Positions 24,168-33,677 are shown, numbered from the stretch's first letter. The stretch is DNA of 64,000 nt from Flavobacterium cucumis (GCF_900148835.1 NZ_FRYK01000001.1:1054001-1118000); one strand, 5' to 3'. Numbers and translations: made by a program. The notes: generated from the letters alone by a model not told the origin.

Positions 24168-27100
24168 TTATCTTTTTAAGCTAAAGTGTGATTTGAATTC
24201 TTTTTTCTGATTATTTTCTATGTATGCGATTTTAAACCAATAATCAGTCGAAGGTAATAAATTTCCGTTAAATGTTCCGTCCCAACCTTCACCTTGCGTA
24301 CTGATTTGTTTTAATAATTTTCCATATCTGTCGAAAATCGATATGATTCCTTCATATTCAATTGGTAAATCGATATTCCAAAAATCGTTATAACCATCAG
24401 AATTAGGGGTAAAGAAGCGAGGATAGCTAATTGTTTTAATTTCCTCTGAAATTAGCATCCCACAAGCGAGAACATCTCTTGCATAGATTGTATAAGTGCC
24501 ATTTTCTAAATTTGTGAATATAGGACTAGATTGCCAGTCAGTAGCATTTAGACTATACTCATAAGTACCAAATCCCCCTGTAGCTATCGCTTCAATTGTA
24601 GCAAGTTCCGTAGCAAATGCAGGAGTCACTAAATTAACGGTCAAAGACTCAGGACCTGAGGATATGACTGTTGTTACGGTATCCGTAAAGCTGCATGAGG
24701 TGTCTAAATTGGTTACCGTTACACTATAAGTGCCTGGAATGGTAACATTATAGGTGGCTATGTTTCCCTCTGGATTGATAGGTGTCCACAAATAAGAATA
24801 ATTACCTGCTGTGGCTGGTGTGGCGTCAATTGTCTGTGAACCTATCCCTGTGGAAGGATCGACACAAATTACTGTTGGACTATCTCCTAAATCAGTATCA
24901 GGTAACGGGTCAACAATAAGTTCTAAATAAGGGCCAAGACCGGCACAGTCAAATAAATTGCTTTCAATTCTTACCCAAATGTTTTGATAGTCAGATGTTG
25001 AATTTCTAAAGTTAGTAACGTCTGTTATTGCATTTTGTTCTGTTTCAGCATCTGTTTGATTGAGGTAATAGGTGTAAGTATAGGATTGACCTATTGGGAA
25101 CTGATTTGTTAAAAAAGGTTCTATTGCTGTAAGATTAAAATAATCTACTCCGTCAGAATCAGTATCGGTAGCATTAATATAATCATCACATTCTCTTAAT
25201 GTATATCTGTAATTTTGATCAATTGTTGTTGCTGAAACTAATAAATTTACATTGCTAATTCTAAAACAGCCAGATGAATTAGTAACTCTAGCCCAAACAG
25301 TACTTCCGTTCGCTGCAATGTATGAAATGTCATTTGTAACAAAATCATTGTTGTTTTCTGCTCCTGAAAGGGTATTGTGATATGTAAAGATTATATTGGT
25401 ATCCGTTGTTATTAATCCATTAGCCTGCGTAAGGTTAAAATTGGTGATGGCGTCTGTATCGGTATCACATTGTCTTAAATTGACCACAGCATTCACAATA
25501 GGTTTTGCATTGACCACTAAATTGAAAGAGCTGGTGTTGTAACAGCCTGTAGTTGAATTCGTAATTCTTGTATATATGATTCTATTGTCAGAATTTATCG
25601 AACTAATGGCATTACTATTATTAATGGCATCAATTGGAGTCATATGGTAGGTTACTAACACTCCTGATTGGGAATTTGAAATTTCATCATCCTTAACAGT
25701 TAAGTCAAAAAATGAAAATCCATCTGTATCTGTTCCAATTACATCGTCATCGCAAAGTTCAAAATCGCTTATTGGAGTTATTGTTGGAATAGTGTTATTC
25801 GTAACTGTTATGTTTGCAGATACGCTTAAACAAGCGCCATTGGCAGGAATGGTATATGTATATACGCCACTCATGTCTACAGCAGGATTAAAAATACTGG
25901 TCCCAGAAGCTAGAATTGGTGACCAAACACCTCCAACTTCAGCTCCAGGCCCTAAAAGAGGGAATAAATCAAAAGGAGCTTGATTCGTACATGTAGAAAC
26001 AGCATTATTAGTTCCAGGATTACCAATTTGTTGAATAGAAACGGTAACTGTTACCGGGATGGTAGATAATGATGAATTACAATCTTTAGTAAAAGTATAT
26101 ACATATTCTCCAGCAATATTGACAGAAGGATCAAATATGTTGCCATTCAATGGGGCTCCTCCTGATGGAACTGTCCACGTTCCGTTAGTTCCTGGATTCC
26201 CTATAATAGCCTCAAAAAGGTTAACAGTTGTATTAGAACACACCGCTAAATCTGTTGGTTGTGGATTACTACCAAATCCAGAATAATACCCAGCGTATCC
26301 AGAAATATTACCTTGAAATCCAAATACACCTACAGCTAGTGGACCTGTAGATTCAACATTTACATTTCCATTTACACCTGAAATTCTATAGGTAACCCAA
26401 TCAGTGTTTCCTTGAACCGTTTGGGCTTGAGAGGCAGGGATAATTACCCCATTTAAGGTTAAGTTCGAAGTAGCATAAGTAAGAACCATCAAATCAGCTG
26501 TATAAAAACTACCTCCGATTCTATTAACATCAGGAATACTCACCGAGTTTTGAAAGAAACAACTTAATGGTGGAATAAAATTAAGACCAGCTGTAGCTGT
26601 ATCACTTCCGCCGCCTAATAATTGGTAGGCATAAACATTCTTTGAAGTTCTAACGTAGATATTTCGGTTTATGGTTCCCTGATAATTAAAGTTACTTACT
26701 AAATAATATTCACCAGCATTAATGATAGCCTGAGGTGTTGCAGAACCGTTGATATAAATCTCGGTGTTGTCTTCATTAGCAACAATCAACGGTAATTCCA
26801 TAGAAGAAAGTCCATTACCTTCGATAAAAATGTACTCGGTACCTATTTGTGAAGCCGATACAATTTGATCTAAAGTAAAATCACCTCTACCGTTTTCAAT
26901 TCCACCAAGGGCATTTCCAGTGTTTACAGCTACAGGTTTGTCAGAAGTGATTAGTGCTCCAATGATTCCGTCTAAATTAGCTCCTAAATCACTATAGCCA
27001 CTATAGATAATGCTTTCTCCACTATTTAGTGTATAAGTTTGTGAGGGTACTGAAAGAATACCACTTCCTGAAACAAATACCACACCTGTATCATAATCTG

Positions 27101-27617
27101 ATAGGGTAATTGTTGTATTGTCCTCAGTTGCCATGACACTCGATACAAAAGATTTTCGAGAATCATTAGGCTCGTTAATCATACACCCAAGTCTAAAGCT
27201 TGTTCCAATTCCAGGTCTTCCTTTCGAAATTAAAGTTTCGGAGTGACTTCCAGAGCGCATTCTGAAACTAACATAAAAATCTTCACTTCCTTCTAAAATA
27301 ATACCTTTGTCACTAAGTACCGTATTTACATCCATAATGTCTAAAAACATCTTTGTGTTTTGTCCAAATCCGATGTCTATAATTACAGGAGTGGCAGCTG
27401 ATAGTGAAAAGGGAGAACCTGCGATAGGTATTCCGCTCCCATCGGTTACGGTAACCAAAAATGGAGTGATTTCAGCAGTTGAGAGATAAAGGTATTGGTC
27501 TTCAATTTGGGAAGCATCTCTAGAGTGCAAAGGGGGTAACCAATGTTTGTTACTTAACTGACTAAAGGAAGCGTTAAAAGCTAAAATTAAAAAAACTTTT
27601 ATTAATAGATTTTTCAT
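24168..27617 (-). CDS. T9SS type B cargo protein with IgGFc-binding-like domain
   Basis: A 1149-residue secreted protein. Signal peptide MKNLLIKVFLILAFNASFSQ; an N-terminal IgGFc-binding-like region about 20-460 (HWLPPLHSRDASQIEDQYLY, ATEDNTTITLSDYD, KPVAVNTGNALGG). Two short Ig-like segments cover about 465-600. Three 80-100-residue repeats then cover about 615-907, each starting with an acidic cysteine motif (LCDDDVIGTDTDGF, QCDTDTDAITNF, ECDDYINATDTDSDG) that may bind calcium. The last 85 residues (FFTPNSDGYNDFWNID, SIFDRYGKLLKQI) are the gliding-motility-associated type B sorting domain. The start at 27617 is set by the signal peptide. It follows an outer-membrane protein gene by 62 bases and is probably its secreted partner. 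Substrate recognition or adhesion is likely. Confidence 0.9.
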   Translation of the reverse strand: MKNLLIKVFLILAFNASFSQLSNKHWLPPLHSRDASQIEDQYLYLSTAEITPFLVTVTDGSGIPIAGSPFSLSAATPVIIDIGFGQNTKMFLDIMDVNTVLSDKGIILEGSEDFYVSFRMRSGSHSETLISKGRPGIGTSFRLGCMINEPNDSRKSFVSSVMATEDNTTITLSDYDTGVVFVSGSGILSVPSQTYTLNSGESIIYSGYSDLGANLDGIIGALITSDKPVAVNTGNALGGIENGRGDFTLDQIVSASQIGTEYIFIEGNGLSSMELPLIVANEDNTEIYINGSATPQAIINAGEYYLVSNFNYQGTINRNIYVRTSKNVYAYQLLGGGSDTATAGLNFIPPLSCFFQNSVSIPDVNRIGGSFYTADLMVLTYATSNLTLNGVIIPASQAQTVQGNTDWVTYRISGVNGNVNVESTGPLAVGVFGFQGNISGYAGYYSGFGSNPQPTDLAVCSNTTVNLFEAIIGNPGTNGTWTVPSGGAPLNGNIFDPSVNIAGEYVYTFTKDCNSSLSTIPVTVTVSIQQIGNPGTNNAVSTCTNQAPFDLFPLLGPGAEVGGVWSPILASGTSIFNPAVDMSGVYTYTIPANGACLSVSANITVTNNTIPTITPISDFELCDDDVIGTDTDGFSFFDLTVKDDEISNSQSGVLVTYHMTPIDAINNSNAISSINSDNRIIYTRITNSTTGCYNTSSFNLVVNAKPIVNAVVNLRQCDTDTDAITNFNLTQANGLITTDTNIIFTYHNTLSGAENNNDFVTNDISYIAANGSTVWARVTNSSGCFRISNVNLLVSATTIDQNYRYTLRECDDYINATDTDSDGVDYFNLTAIEPFLTNQFPIGQSYTYTYYLNQTDAETEQNAITDVTNFRNSTSDYQNIWVRIESNLFDCAGLGPYLELIVDPLPDTDLGDSPTVICVDPSTGIGSQTIDATPATAGNYSYLWTPINPEGNIATYNVTIPGTYSVTVTNLDTSCSFTDTVTTVISSGPESLTVNLVTPAFATELATIEAIATGGFGTYEYSLNATDWQSSPIFTNLENGTYTIYARDVLACGMLISEEIKTISYPRFFTPNSDGYNDFWNIDLPIEYEGIISIFDRYGKLLKQISTQGEGWDGTFNGNLLPSTDYWFKIAYIENNQKKEFKSHFSLKR

Positions 27618-27679
27618 GGTGAATGCGGGTGTATAAGCTTGTAAAAATAAATAGAATAGTAGAATTAATCTAAATATTA

Positions 27680-30600
27680 TCAAAAAAAAGCTCTTAATTG
27701 CACGTTCCCAGTATGTATGGTTTTACTGGTTTCACTATTTCTGCCTTGATAATTGATGTTCAGGTCTAAATATTGTGTCAAATTTTTTTGTAAAAGTATG
27801 CGCCATGTTTGATTTTTACCGGGTTGTAAACCTGCTAACATTTGAAAGCCAACTGCTGATAAGGCATTTCCATCATACAAGTTATTATACATCGAAAATT
27901 CACCGTTCATGCTAAATCCTTTTTCGCTGTTGAAGGTAAATGATGTTCCAAAACGGGTTTGTTTTAACGTTTCGAAGACGCCAATTTGATTTTCTTTCTG
28001 TTGGTATTCGTAAAAAATATCCCAACTCGCATTTTTGGAAAACAAATAACCAATTTTTGGTTCAATTTGATAACTTCTAATGGCAAAATTTCTATTCGAA
28101 AAACTATCGGAGTAAGAGGCTGTTTTTGTGCTGCTAGAGGATAAATTGAACAACCAAATTTTCTTAGCCAAATGTTGGTATTGCAACTGATGTGACTGAT
28201 TTATTGCGATAACATTTCCAACAGAAAGTAAATTCTGACTTTCGTTTAGTAAGAATGAATAAGTCGTTGAGTGATGTTGTTTTCCGCGATTAAAAAACAA
28301 ACTATTTCTGAAATTTGTATTCAAACCTATTAATTCATCATCGTTTTTTGAAAATGGATTCCAATCAAAATTAGCACCATTTCGAAAGTTCTTTTTATCA
28401 ATTAAAAAAGAAGTTTGATTGTGAAAATGAGATACAAATTTCTTGAACCCTTTTTCATTTTGCCATTGGTTAAAGTTGAAATTTAAGGCTTGTGAAAACT
28501 TATTTTGATGCGTGCGTATAAAAACTTGATTCGGTAAAAACACGCGAACGTAAATAGCTAAATCAGAATATGGAGCAATTTCGAACTCTTGCAATTCCTG
28601 AATACCATTGCCATTGTAATCGTTCCACATGTAAACCCCTTGTCCAGGGTCTACTTCTAAATAGGTAAATTCTTGTTGGGCAATCGTACCCGAACTGGTT
28701 TCATAAGCTGTCGTAGTCTGAATTAATTGTTCGAAAAAGCTGTCGGAATACAAAATTCGGGAATTCAACGATGGTTCGTCTTTTAAGTTTGCGTCTTCAT
28801 ATTTCAAGGTACGATAATTCAAAAACACACTCAAATTCCTTTTCTCAGTTTTGATCAATTGTGATTTCAAATAATATGAATTGGAATGGTTTACTCGTTC
28901 AATGTTGTTGTTTTGTAGACTATCATTTTGACGTTGTAAAAAGCCTAATTCCACAAAGACTTTTGTAGAATCGCCTCTTCCCACAAAAGCACCATATTCT
29001 AAAAAGCGTTGGCTCAAGTCTGAAAATGTATTAGTTGCTTTTAGATTCTCTAAATTTTCTTCTAAATTCACAGTAGCACCCACCCAATTTTTACCCAATT
29101 TGTATGACGAACGATTTTCACTTCTAGAAAAGGAAGAATTAGAAAGTTTGGAATCACTTTTCATTATGCTCGAATTACTCCAAATCATCCAGTTTTTCTT
29201 GGTATATCTTCCTGAAAAAGTATGTTTGTTTCCCGAAAAAGAATTGCCAAAAGTTAAGTTTTCAAACTGATAAATTGCTTTCCCTTTGTTGTTAAAATTA
29301 AAATCCAGCCCCGAAGTTAAAAAACTTTGGTTTCCAATTAAAGGAGCGGTAATGTTCCAATCGCGATTAAATTCAATGGTATACAAACGTTCAATTGGTT
29401 TGAAATTTTCTTGTACAAATTGATAGTTCGAGAAAGCTTCAATTTTAGTTTTCTTATCAAAAATTCGTTGTCTTCCGCTAAATTTACCCCCGAATCCTCT
29501 GTTATTATCGTCATTTAGCGATGAGTATAAGTTTTGATCGCTGCTACTTAAAGCCAATTCAAAATCTAAAAATGTTTTTTCACTCGGATTGTATTTCCCT
29601 AAAACCGTTGCCATTTGAATTTTTGTTGGCGCAATCAAACGAACAATCGGTTCGTAATTTCCTTGTGGAACACCACCAATTGGTGCTATGTATTCATAGA
29701 TTTTTCCTACGGCTTGATTGTTTGCTAAAATGTAATTTCCTTGAAGATTCCCCACCAAGGAGAAACGTACATTATACAATTCGTCACTTGGATTATTCGA
29801 ATATTCAAATGCTTCAACCCCGCCAATTACTACTTTTCGATACAAAATTTTATTTTCTGAGTAGGTGTCCAAATAAGCCGATGGTCCGTTCATTTGTGAT
29901 ACATCATCGCCGGCGTTTTGTAAAATTGCTATTTGTTCAGAAGATAAATTTTGTTGTAAAGGTTGGTTTTTTACATCACTTTCCGAATATAAATAACCGC
30001 CAATTTGCCAATTTTCTCGTTCGTGCGAGATACCGCCATACGTAATAAATCGGGTGAAATTTCTATCCGTATATTGATATTCTACGTTGATTCGCATCTC
30101 AGAAGTAATTGGAAATAAAGAAGTGAAAATGATTTCCCCTGCGTTGTAATCGATGATGTAATCGTTGTTTTCTCCACGGGTTTTCAAAATTCCGTTCACA
30201 TAAACCCGTTCAGAACCTGAAATTACTAAAACGTACAATTCGTTATTATTTCCTCGTAATTTATACGGACCTTGATTGCCTTCTTGTCCAACGAACGAAC
30301 TTCGGGCATATTGTCCTCGAACCAAAGCGCCAGAAGCAATGACTTCCGTTTTTTTATCAGCCGTTCCAAAGGTGAATTGAGAGGCTAAACCTTGTACTTT
30401 TTTGTTGAAATTTAAGAAAGCAGATTTTCGATTTTCCAGAAATAAATCACCAGCGCGAATGTTCCATTTGTCCGAAAATAATTCGATGAAAATTTGGTCA
30501 AATTCATCTAATTTTTGCGAATAACCGCCTTCTTGCAAAGGGATATTACTATCCTGAATGGAAGCGCGTAAACTTACTTTTTCGGAAATTTTTCCTGTGA

Positions 30601-31084
30601 TTTGTAAATCTAAATTGGAATTCACCACCGTATTTTGATTGTTTCCAACCGTAACACCACGCGTAATACTTCCCGAGGTATTTAATCCGTCAAATGGTTT
30701 GTATTGGGTGTTTTTGTCTTTTTTGAAAACGACTAATTTTCCTGCGTCGTTCGAAACCACTTTATCGTCATCGTAAATGGAATAGGTTTTGGTTAAAAAA
30801 TCAGGAAATTTTGCATAGCGCACAATTAGGGAATCAGAAGTGTTGATTTCTTTGGTGAAAATTACCGTTCCTTTTTGGAAATTTACTTTGTAAAAGCTGG
30901 TGTCAATGACTTTTCCATTTTTGTCTTTAATTTCAAAAAAGGAATTGTTCAAACTGAATTTTTCTATTGAAATCGTGTCTTTTGAAAACGCAATTTTTTT
31001 AGTTGGGTAGGATTGCAAGGTCTCTTGAGTAAAACTACTCAAAAAGCACAACAAAAATCCCGCTAAAAAAACAATTTTTTGCAT
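27680..31084 (-). CDS. Large predicted outer-membrane beta-barrel protein
   Basis: A 1134-residue exported protein with signal peptide MQKIVFLAGFLLCFLSSFTQ. Residues about 20-130 look like a periplasmic beta domain. The segment SGSITRGVTVGNNQNTVVNS and SLRASIQDSNIPLQEGGYSQ near 140-190 precede a long stretch of alternating aromatic/polar strands running to the C-terminal NVQLRAFF, whose final Phe suits barrel insertion. I recall relatives annotated only as hypothetical in flavobacteria. It begins an apparent operon with the IgGFc-type cargo protein. It could serve as the cargo's surface anchor or export helper, but that is inference from neighbourhood only. Confidence 0.75.
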   Translation of the reverse strand: MQKIVFLAGFLLCFLSSFTQETLQSYPTKKIAFSKDTISIEKFSLNNSFFEIKDKNGKVIDTSFYKVNFQKGTVIFTKEINTSDSLIVRYAKFPDFLTKTYSIYDDDKVVSNDAGKLVVFKKDKNTQYKPFDGLNTSGSITRGVTVGNNQNTVVNSNLDLQITGKISEKVSLRASIQDSNIPLQEGGYSQKLDEFDQIFIELFSDKWNIRAGDLFLENRKSAFLNFNKKVQGLASQFTFGTADKKTEVIASGALVRGQYARSSFVGQEGNQGPYKLRGNNNELYVLVISGSERVYVNGILKTRGENNDYIIDYNAGEIIFTSLFPITSEMRINVEYQYTDRNFTRFITYGGISHERENWQIGGYLYSESDVKNQPLQQNLSSEQIAILQNAGDDVSQMNGPSAYLDTYSENKILYRKVVIGGVEAFEYSNNPSDELYNVRFSLVGNLQGNYILANNQAVGKIYEYIAPIGGVPQGNYEPIVRLIAPTKIQMATVLGKYNPSEKTFLDFELALSSSDQNLYSSLNDDNNRGFGGKFSGRQRIFDKKTKIEAFSNYQFVQENFKPIERLYTIEFNRDWNITAPLIGNQSFLTSGLDFNFNNKGKAIYQFENLTFGNSFSGNKHTFSGRYTKKNWMIWSNSSIMKSDSKLSNSSFSRSENRSSYKLGKNWVGATVNLEENLENLKATNTFSDLSQRFLEYGAFVGRGDSTKVFVELGFLQRQNDSLQNNNIERVNHSNSYYLKSQLIKTEKRNLSVFLNYRTLKYEDANLKDEPSLNSRILYSDSFFEQLIQTTTAYETSSGTIAQQEFTYLEVDPGQGVYMWNDYNGNGIQELQEFEIAPYSDLAIYVRVFLPNQVFIRTHQNKFSQALNFNFNQWQNEKGFKKFVSHFHNQTSFLIDKKNFRNGANFDWNPFSKNDDELIGLNTNFRNSLFFNRGKQHHSTTYSFLLNESQNLLSVGNVIAINQSHQLQYQHLAKKIWLFNLSSSSTKTASYSDSFSNRNFAIRSYQIEPKIGYLFSKNASWDIFYEYQQKENQIGVFETLKQTRFGTSFTFNSEKGFSMNGEFSMYNNLYDGNALSAVGFQMLAGLQPGKNQTWRILLQKNLTQYLDLNINYQGRNSETSKTIHTGNVQLRAFF

Positions 31085-31135
31085 AAATACTATAACTCCG
31101 AATCTTCAAAAGTAGTATTTATTGTTGGAAAATTA

Positions 31136-31433
31136 TTATTTCAACCTTTTTGACCAATCAATTGGGGAGCGAGAAGTGTGAAAAACTCCAATTACAATTA
31201 TTTTATCAAGATTAATTAGATAATGAACTCCATAAGGAAATCGTTTAATAAATCTAACTTTTACATTTTTATATCTAACTTGAAAAAGTTCAGGATTTCT
31301 AAAAAATTTGACTAATACTTTGTTCTAAGCAAAGTTCAAAATCATAAGATAAACCGTCTCTTTGTTCTTCATACCAAATGGCAATCTGTTCAATATCGAG
31401 AAGCGCTTCTTTTGAAAATATAAGTTTATGCAT
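31136..31433 (-). pseudogene. RelE/ParE-type toxin, broken by a +1 frameshift
   Basis: The first 44 codons read MHKLIFSKEALLDIEQIAIW, then YEEQRDGLSYDFELCLEQSI, then stop at TAG just after SQIF. Moving one base gives an open frame FRNPELFQVRYKNVKVRFIK followed by RFPYGVHYLINLDKIIVIGV and FHTSRSPIDWSKRLK, the normal second half of a ParE-like ribosome- or gyrase-targeting toxin. The shift falls at a run of six A on the plus strand (31301-31306; T6 in the gene); five would restore a single open frame of about 98 codons. It overlaps its antitoxin gene by eight bases. It is either a real inactivation or a sequencing error in the homopolymer. Confidence 0.85.
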
Positions 31434-31638
31434 TTCTACTTTTTTTCAACGTATTTTTAACGTCTTCCCAAGTATAAAACTCGGTTTTGTCTTCTTCTAC
31501 CAATGAAATTCTTCGGTCTAATTCTTGTTTCATTGCATCAGACAATTCTAATTTTTCTTTCGAAACACTTTCCCAAAGTTCTTCTGCTAAAAGAATTTTT
31601 TCGGCATTGGTATATTTATCTAAATCTTTGATTTTCAT
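31426..31638 (-). CDS. Antitoxin of a RelE/ParE-type module
   Basis: A 70-residue protein, MKIKDLDKYTNAEKILLAEE onwards, matching the small 'putative addiction module component' antitoxins. They carry a helical ILLAEELWESV segment and a C-terminal Trp-Glu-Asp motif (YTWEDVKNTL) that contacts the toxin. It lies directly upstream of, and overlaps by eight bases, the toxin frame, the usual antitoxin-first order. Because the toxin is interrupted, the antitoxin may now be unopposed. Confidence 0.88.
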   Translation of the reverse strand: MKIKDLDKYTNAEKILLAEELWESVSKEKLELSDAMKQELDRRISLVEEDKTEFYTWEDVKNTLKKSRNA

Positions 31639-31717
31639 GGCTAAACTTTTTTATAAAGTTAGGAAAAATATTTTTATTAATTGGCACATCGACTAATAGT
31701 CTAATTTCCAAATTAAA

Positions 31718-32971
31718 CTACTCCTTCGTAATCACCTGCATCGTTTCTCTCGAAATTTGACGTAGTAATATCGTTTTATTCGTTTCTACCACTTTTGCTG
31801 CATTCTCATCAAAATGTCTGATGGTGTAAAGCGATACATTTTCGTTATAGGAAACTTTGAATTTTTTTGCCAATACTTTTCGCAACTCTTCAAAGTTGTT
31901 GTATTTGTCTTCGATACAAACAGAGAAACTAATTGCTGTATTTTGAATTAAATTCACTTTGATTTTGTATTTCGAAAACAAAGCAAATATCTCACTAATA
32001 TGATTCTCCATAATAAAATCGAAATCAATAGACGATAACGATAATAACAATTGGTTTTTCTTTAAAATGAAACAAGAAGTTTGCGGCTCTAAATCAGCTC
32101 CTCTAGAAACGCTTGTTCCTGGTAATGTTGGGTTAATAAACGATTTTACGTATAATGGAATTTCTTTTTTCTGTAAAGGTTGTAAGGTTTTTGGGTGAAT
32201 AACCGAAGCTCCGTAAAACGCTAACTCAATTGCTTCTCTGTATGAAATTTGGTTCAACAAAACTGCGTTTTCAAAATATCTTGGATCGGCATTTAGAACT
32301 CCGGGAACGTCTTTCCAAATGGTGACACTTTCCGCACCCAAACAATAGGCAAAAATTGCAGCCGTATAATCTGAACCTTCACGGCCTAGAGTTGTCGTAA
32401 AATTGTTTTCATCCGAGCCCAAGAACCCCTGTGTGATGTTCAATACTTTTCTTTTAACTCCTTTTGAAATTAATTTTTGAGTGGTTTCCCAATCTACTTG
32501 CGCGTCACGGTAATTGTTATCGGTTTTAATTAGTGGTCGCACATCAATCCAGTGGTTAAATAAACCTTGTGAATTGAAATAATGACTCACGATTGTTGTA
32601 GATACAATCTCTCCAATACTCACTACTTGATCGTATACAAAACTATAATTAGGAGATTTATTACTGCGAATGAAATATTCTAAATCGTCGAAATGCGCAT
32701 TCACATCAAAAAACACGTCGTGCTCTTCATCTTCAAATAAATCTAATAAAATTTGGTTGTGGTATTTACGAACTTCTTGAAGCGAGGCATGCAATTCCTT
32801 CGATTTATCAAAGTAGTTTTTGATGACTACTTCTAAAGCGTTTGTGGTTTTTCCCATAGCAGAAATTACCAACAAAACATCCTCGTGTCCTACTGTGTTT
32901 AAAACATGTAATACGTTTTTTACGCCTGCAGCATCTTTAACCGATGCACCTCCAAATTTGAATATTTTCAT
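31718..32971 (-). CDS. lysC: Aspartate kinase
   Basis: This enzyme phosphorylates aspartate, the first step towards lysine, diaminopimelate, threonine and methionine. The 417-residue protein starts with MKIFKFGGASVKDAAGVKN (the usual KFGGTS has Ala in place of Thr) and has TTLGREGSDYTAAIFAYCLG for substrate and ATP binding. KDVPGVLNADPRYF and YGASVIHPKTLQPLQKKEIP follow. Two ACT-type regulatory segments fill about 285-417, so feedback control by an amino acid is expected. There is no fused homoserine dehydrogenase. The window also contains asd, the next enzyme, about 29 kb away. Confidence 0.95.
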   Translation of the reverse strand: MKIFKFGGASVKDAAGVKNVLHVLNTVGHEDVLLVISAMGKTTNALEVVIKNYFDKSKELHASLQEVRKYHNQILLDLFEDEEHDVFFDVNAHFDDLEYFIRSNKSPNYSFVYDQVVSIGEIVSTTIVSHYFNSQGLFNHWIDVRPLIKTDNNYRDAQVDWETTQKLISKGVKRKVLNITQGFLGSDENNFTTTLGREGSDYTAAIFAYCLGAESVTIWKDVPGVLNADPRYFENAVLLNQISYREAIELAFYGASVIHPKTLQPLQKKEIPLYVKSFINPTLPGTSVSRGADLEPQTSCFILKKNQLLLSLSSIDFDFIMENHISEIFALFSKYKIKVNLIQNTAISFSVCIEDKYNNFEELRKVLAKKFKVSYNENVSLYTIRHFDENAAKVVETNKTILLRQISRETMQVITKE

Positions 32972-32976
32972 GAGTT

Positions 32977-33020
32977 CAATTAGTCAATATGGCAATTAGC
33001 CAATGTGTCAATTAGTATTT
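32977..33020. repeat. Tandem 16-base repeat upstream of lysC
   Basis: CAATTAG begins at 32977, 32993 and 33009, an exact 16-base period, with units CAATTAGTCAATATGG, CAATTAGCCAATGTGT and a partial third. It fills the gap between lysC and the acetyltransferase gene. Confidence 0.75.
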
Positions 33021-33040
33021 ACTTCAAAAATCTTAAATGG

Positions 33041-33514
33041 TTATTCTTCAATCAAAAACTGTTTTATTCCTTCCTCATCCATATGCACCACACGCCAATC
33101 GTCTAAAACTTTTGCCCCCGATTTTTCATAAAATTGAATTGCTGGTGTATTCCAGTCTAAAACGTTCCATTCGATTCTGCGAACATTTTCAGCTTTTCCT
33201 TGTTTAATGATTTCTTTGTAAAGAGCAAATCCAGCACCAGTTCCGCGTTTGTTTTCTTTTACTACTAAATCTTCTAAATGGATGGTTTTACCTTTCCAAG
33301 TCGAATAACGATAATAGAACAAAGCCATTCCGATAATCTCTTCATCAACTTCGGCAACAAAACATTGAAAAAGTGGATTTTCTGAAAAACCATCACGAAC
33401 CAAATCATCAACGGTAACTACAACAGCATCAGGTTCTTTTTCAAAAGTGGCCAATTCCTGAATCAATTCTAAAACGGATGTCATGTCGTTTTTCGTTGCT
33501 TTTCTAATAATCAT
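33041..33514 (-). CDS. GNAT family N-acetyltransferase
   Basis: A 157-residue acetyl-CoA-dependent acetyltransferase with the GNAT order: N-terminal MIIRKATKNDMTSVLELIQE, beta-bulge region GMALFYYRYSTWKGKTIHLE, the acetyl-CoA loop VVKENKRGTGAGFALYKEII, and WNTPAIQFYEKSGAKV. The pattern resembles the diamine/thialysine acetyltransferase (SSAT-like) group, with IEWNVLDWNTPAIQFY typical of it. A polyamine or lysine-analogue substrate is therefore possible but not proven. It lies upstream of lysC on the same strand, separated by a tandem repeat. Confidence 0.9.
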   Translation of the reverse strand: MIIRKATKNDMTSVLELIQELATFEKEPDAVVVTVDDLVRDGFSENPLFQCFVAEVDEEIIGMALFYYRYSTWKGKTIHLEDLVVKENKRGTGAGFALYKEIIKQGKAENVRRIEWNVLDWNTPAIQFYEKSGAKVLDDWRVVHMDEEGIKQFLIEE

Positions 33515-33577
33515 TTTTTCTAATTTTATACAAAAGTAAAATTAACTTAAACATCTTTTCAAATATTTTGTATCATT

Positions 33578-33612
33578 TTTATGACGCTAATATTTTTCGC
33601 AAAGGTCATAAA
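33578..33612. promoter_or_regulatory. Inverted repeat upstream of fbp
   Basis: TTTATGAC (33578-33585) and GTCATAAA (33605-33612) form a perfect 8-bp pair with 19 bases between. It lies just upstream of the fbp promoter and could be a regulator site. No known binding protein is implied. Confidence 0.3.
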
Positions 33613-33645
33613 TAATAGCCATTTTTTTAAAAGGATTTTGTTTTT

Positions 33646-33677
33646 TTGTGGCTATTTCACAAAAAACACGATATTTG
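33646..33677 (+). promoter_or_regulatory. Promoter of fbp
   Basis: TTG (33646-33648), a 21-base spacer and GATATTTG (33670-33677; one mismatch to TAnnTTTG). It is 30 bases before the fbp ATG and rules against starts further upstream. Confidence 0.4.

Noticed and set aside
29521..30045. Long open frame opposite the outer-membrane protein
   Set aside because: It is the antisense shadow of a strongly supported coding sequence with no independent features.
32977..33020. 16-base repeat as a CRISPR remnant
   Set aside because: The units are contiguous without spacers and far too short.
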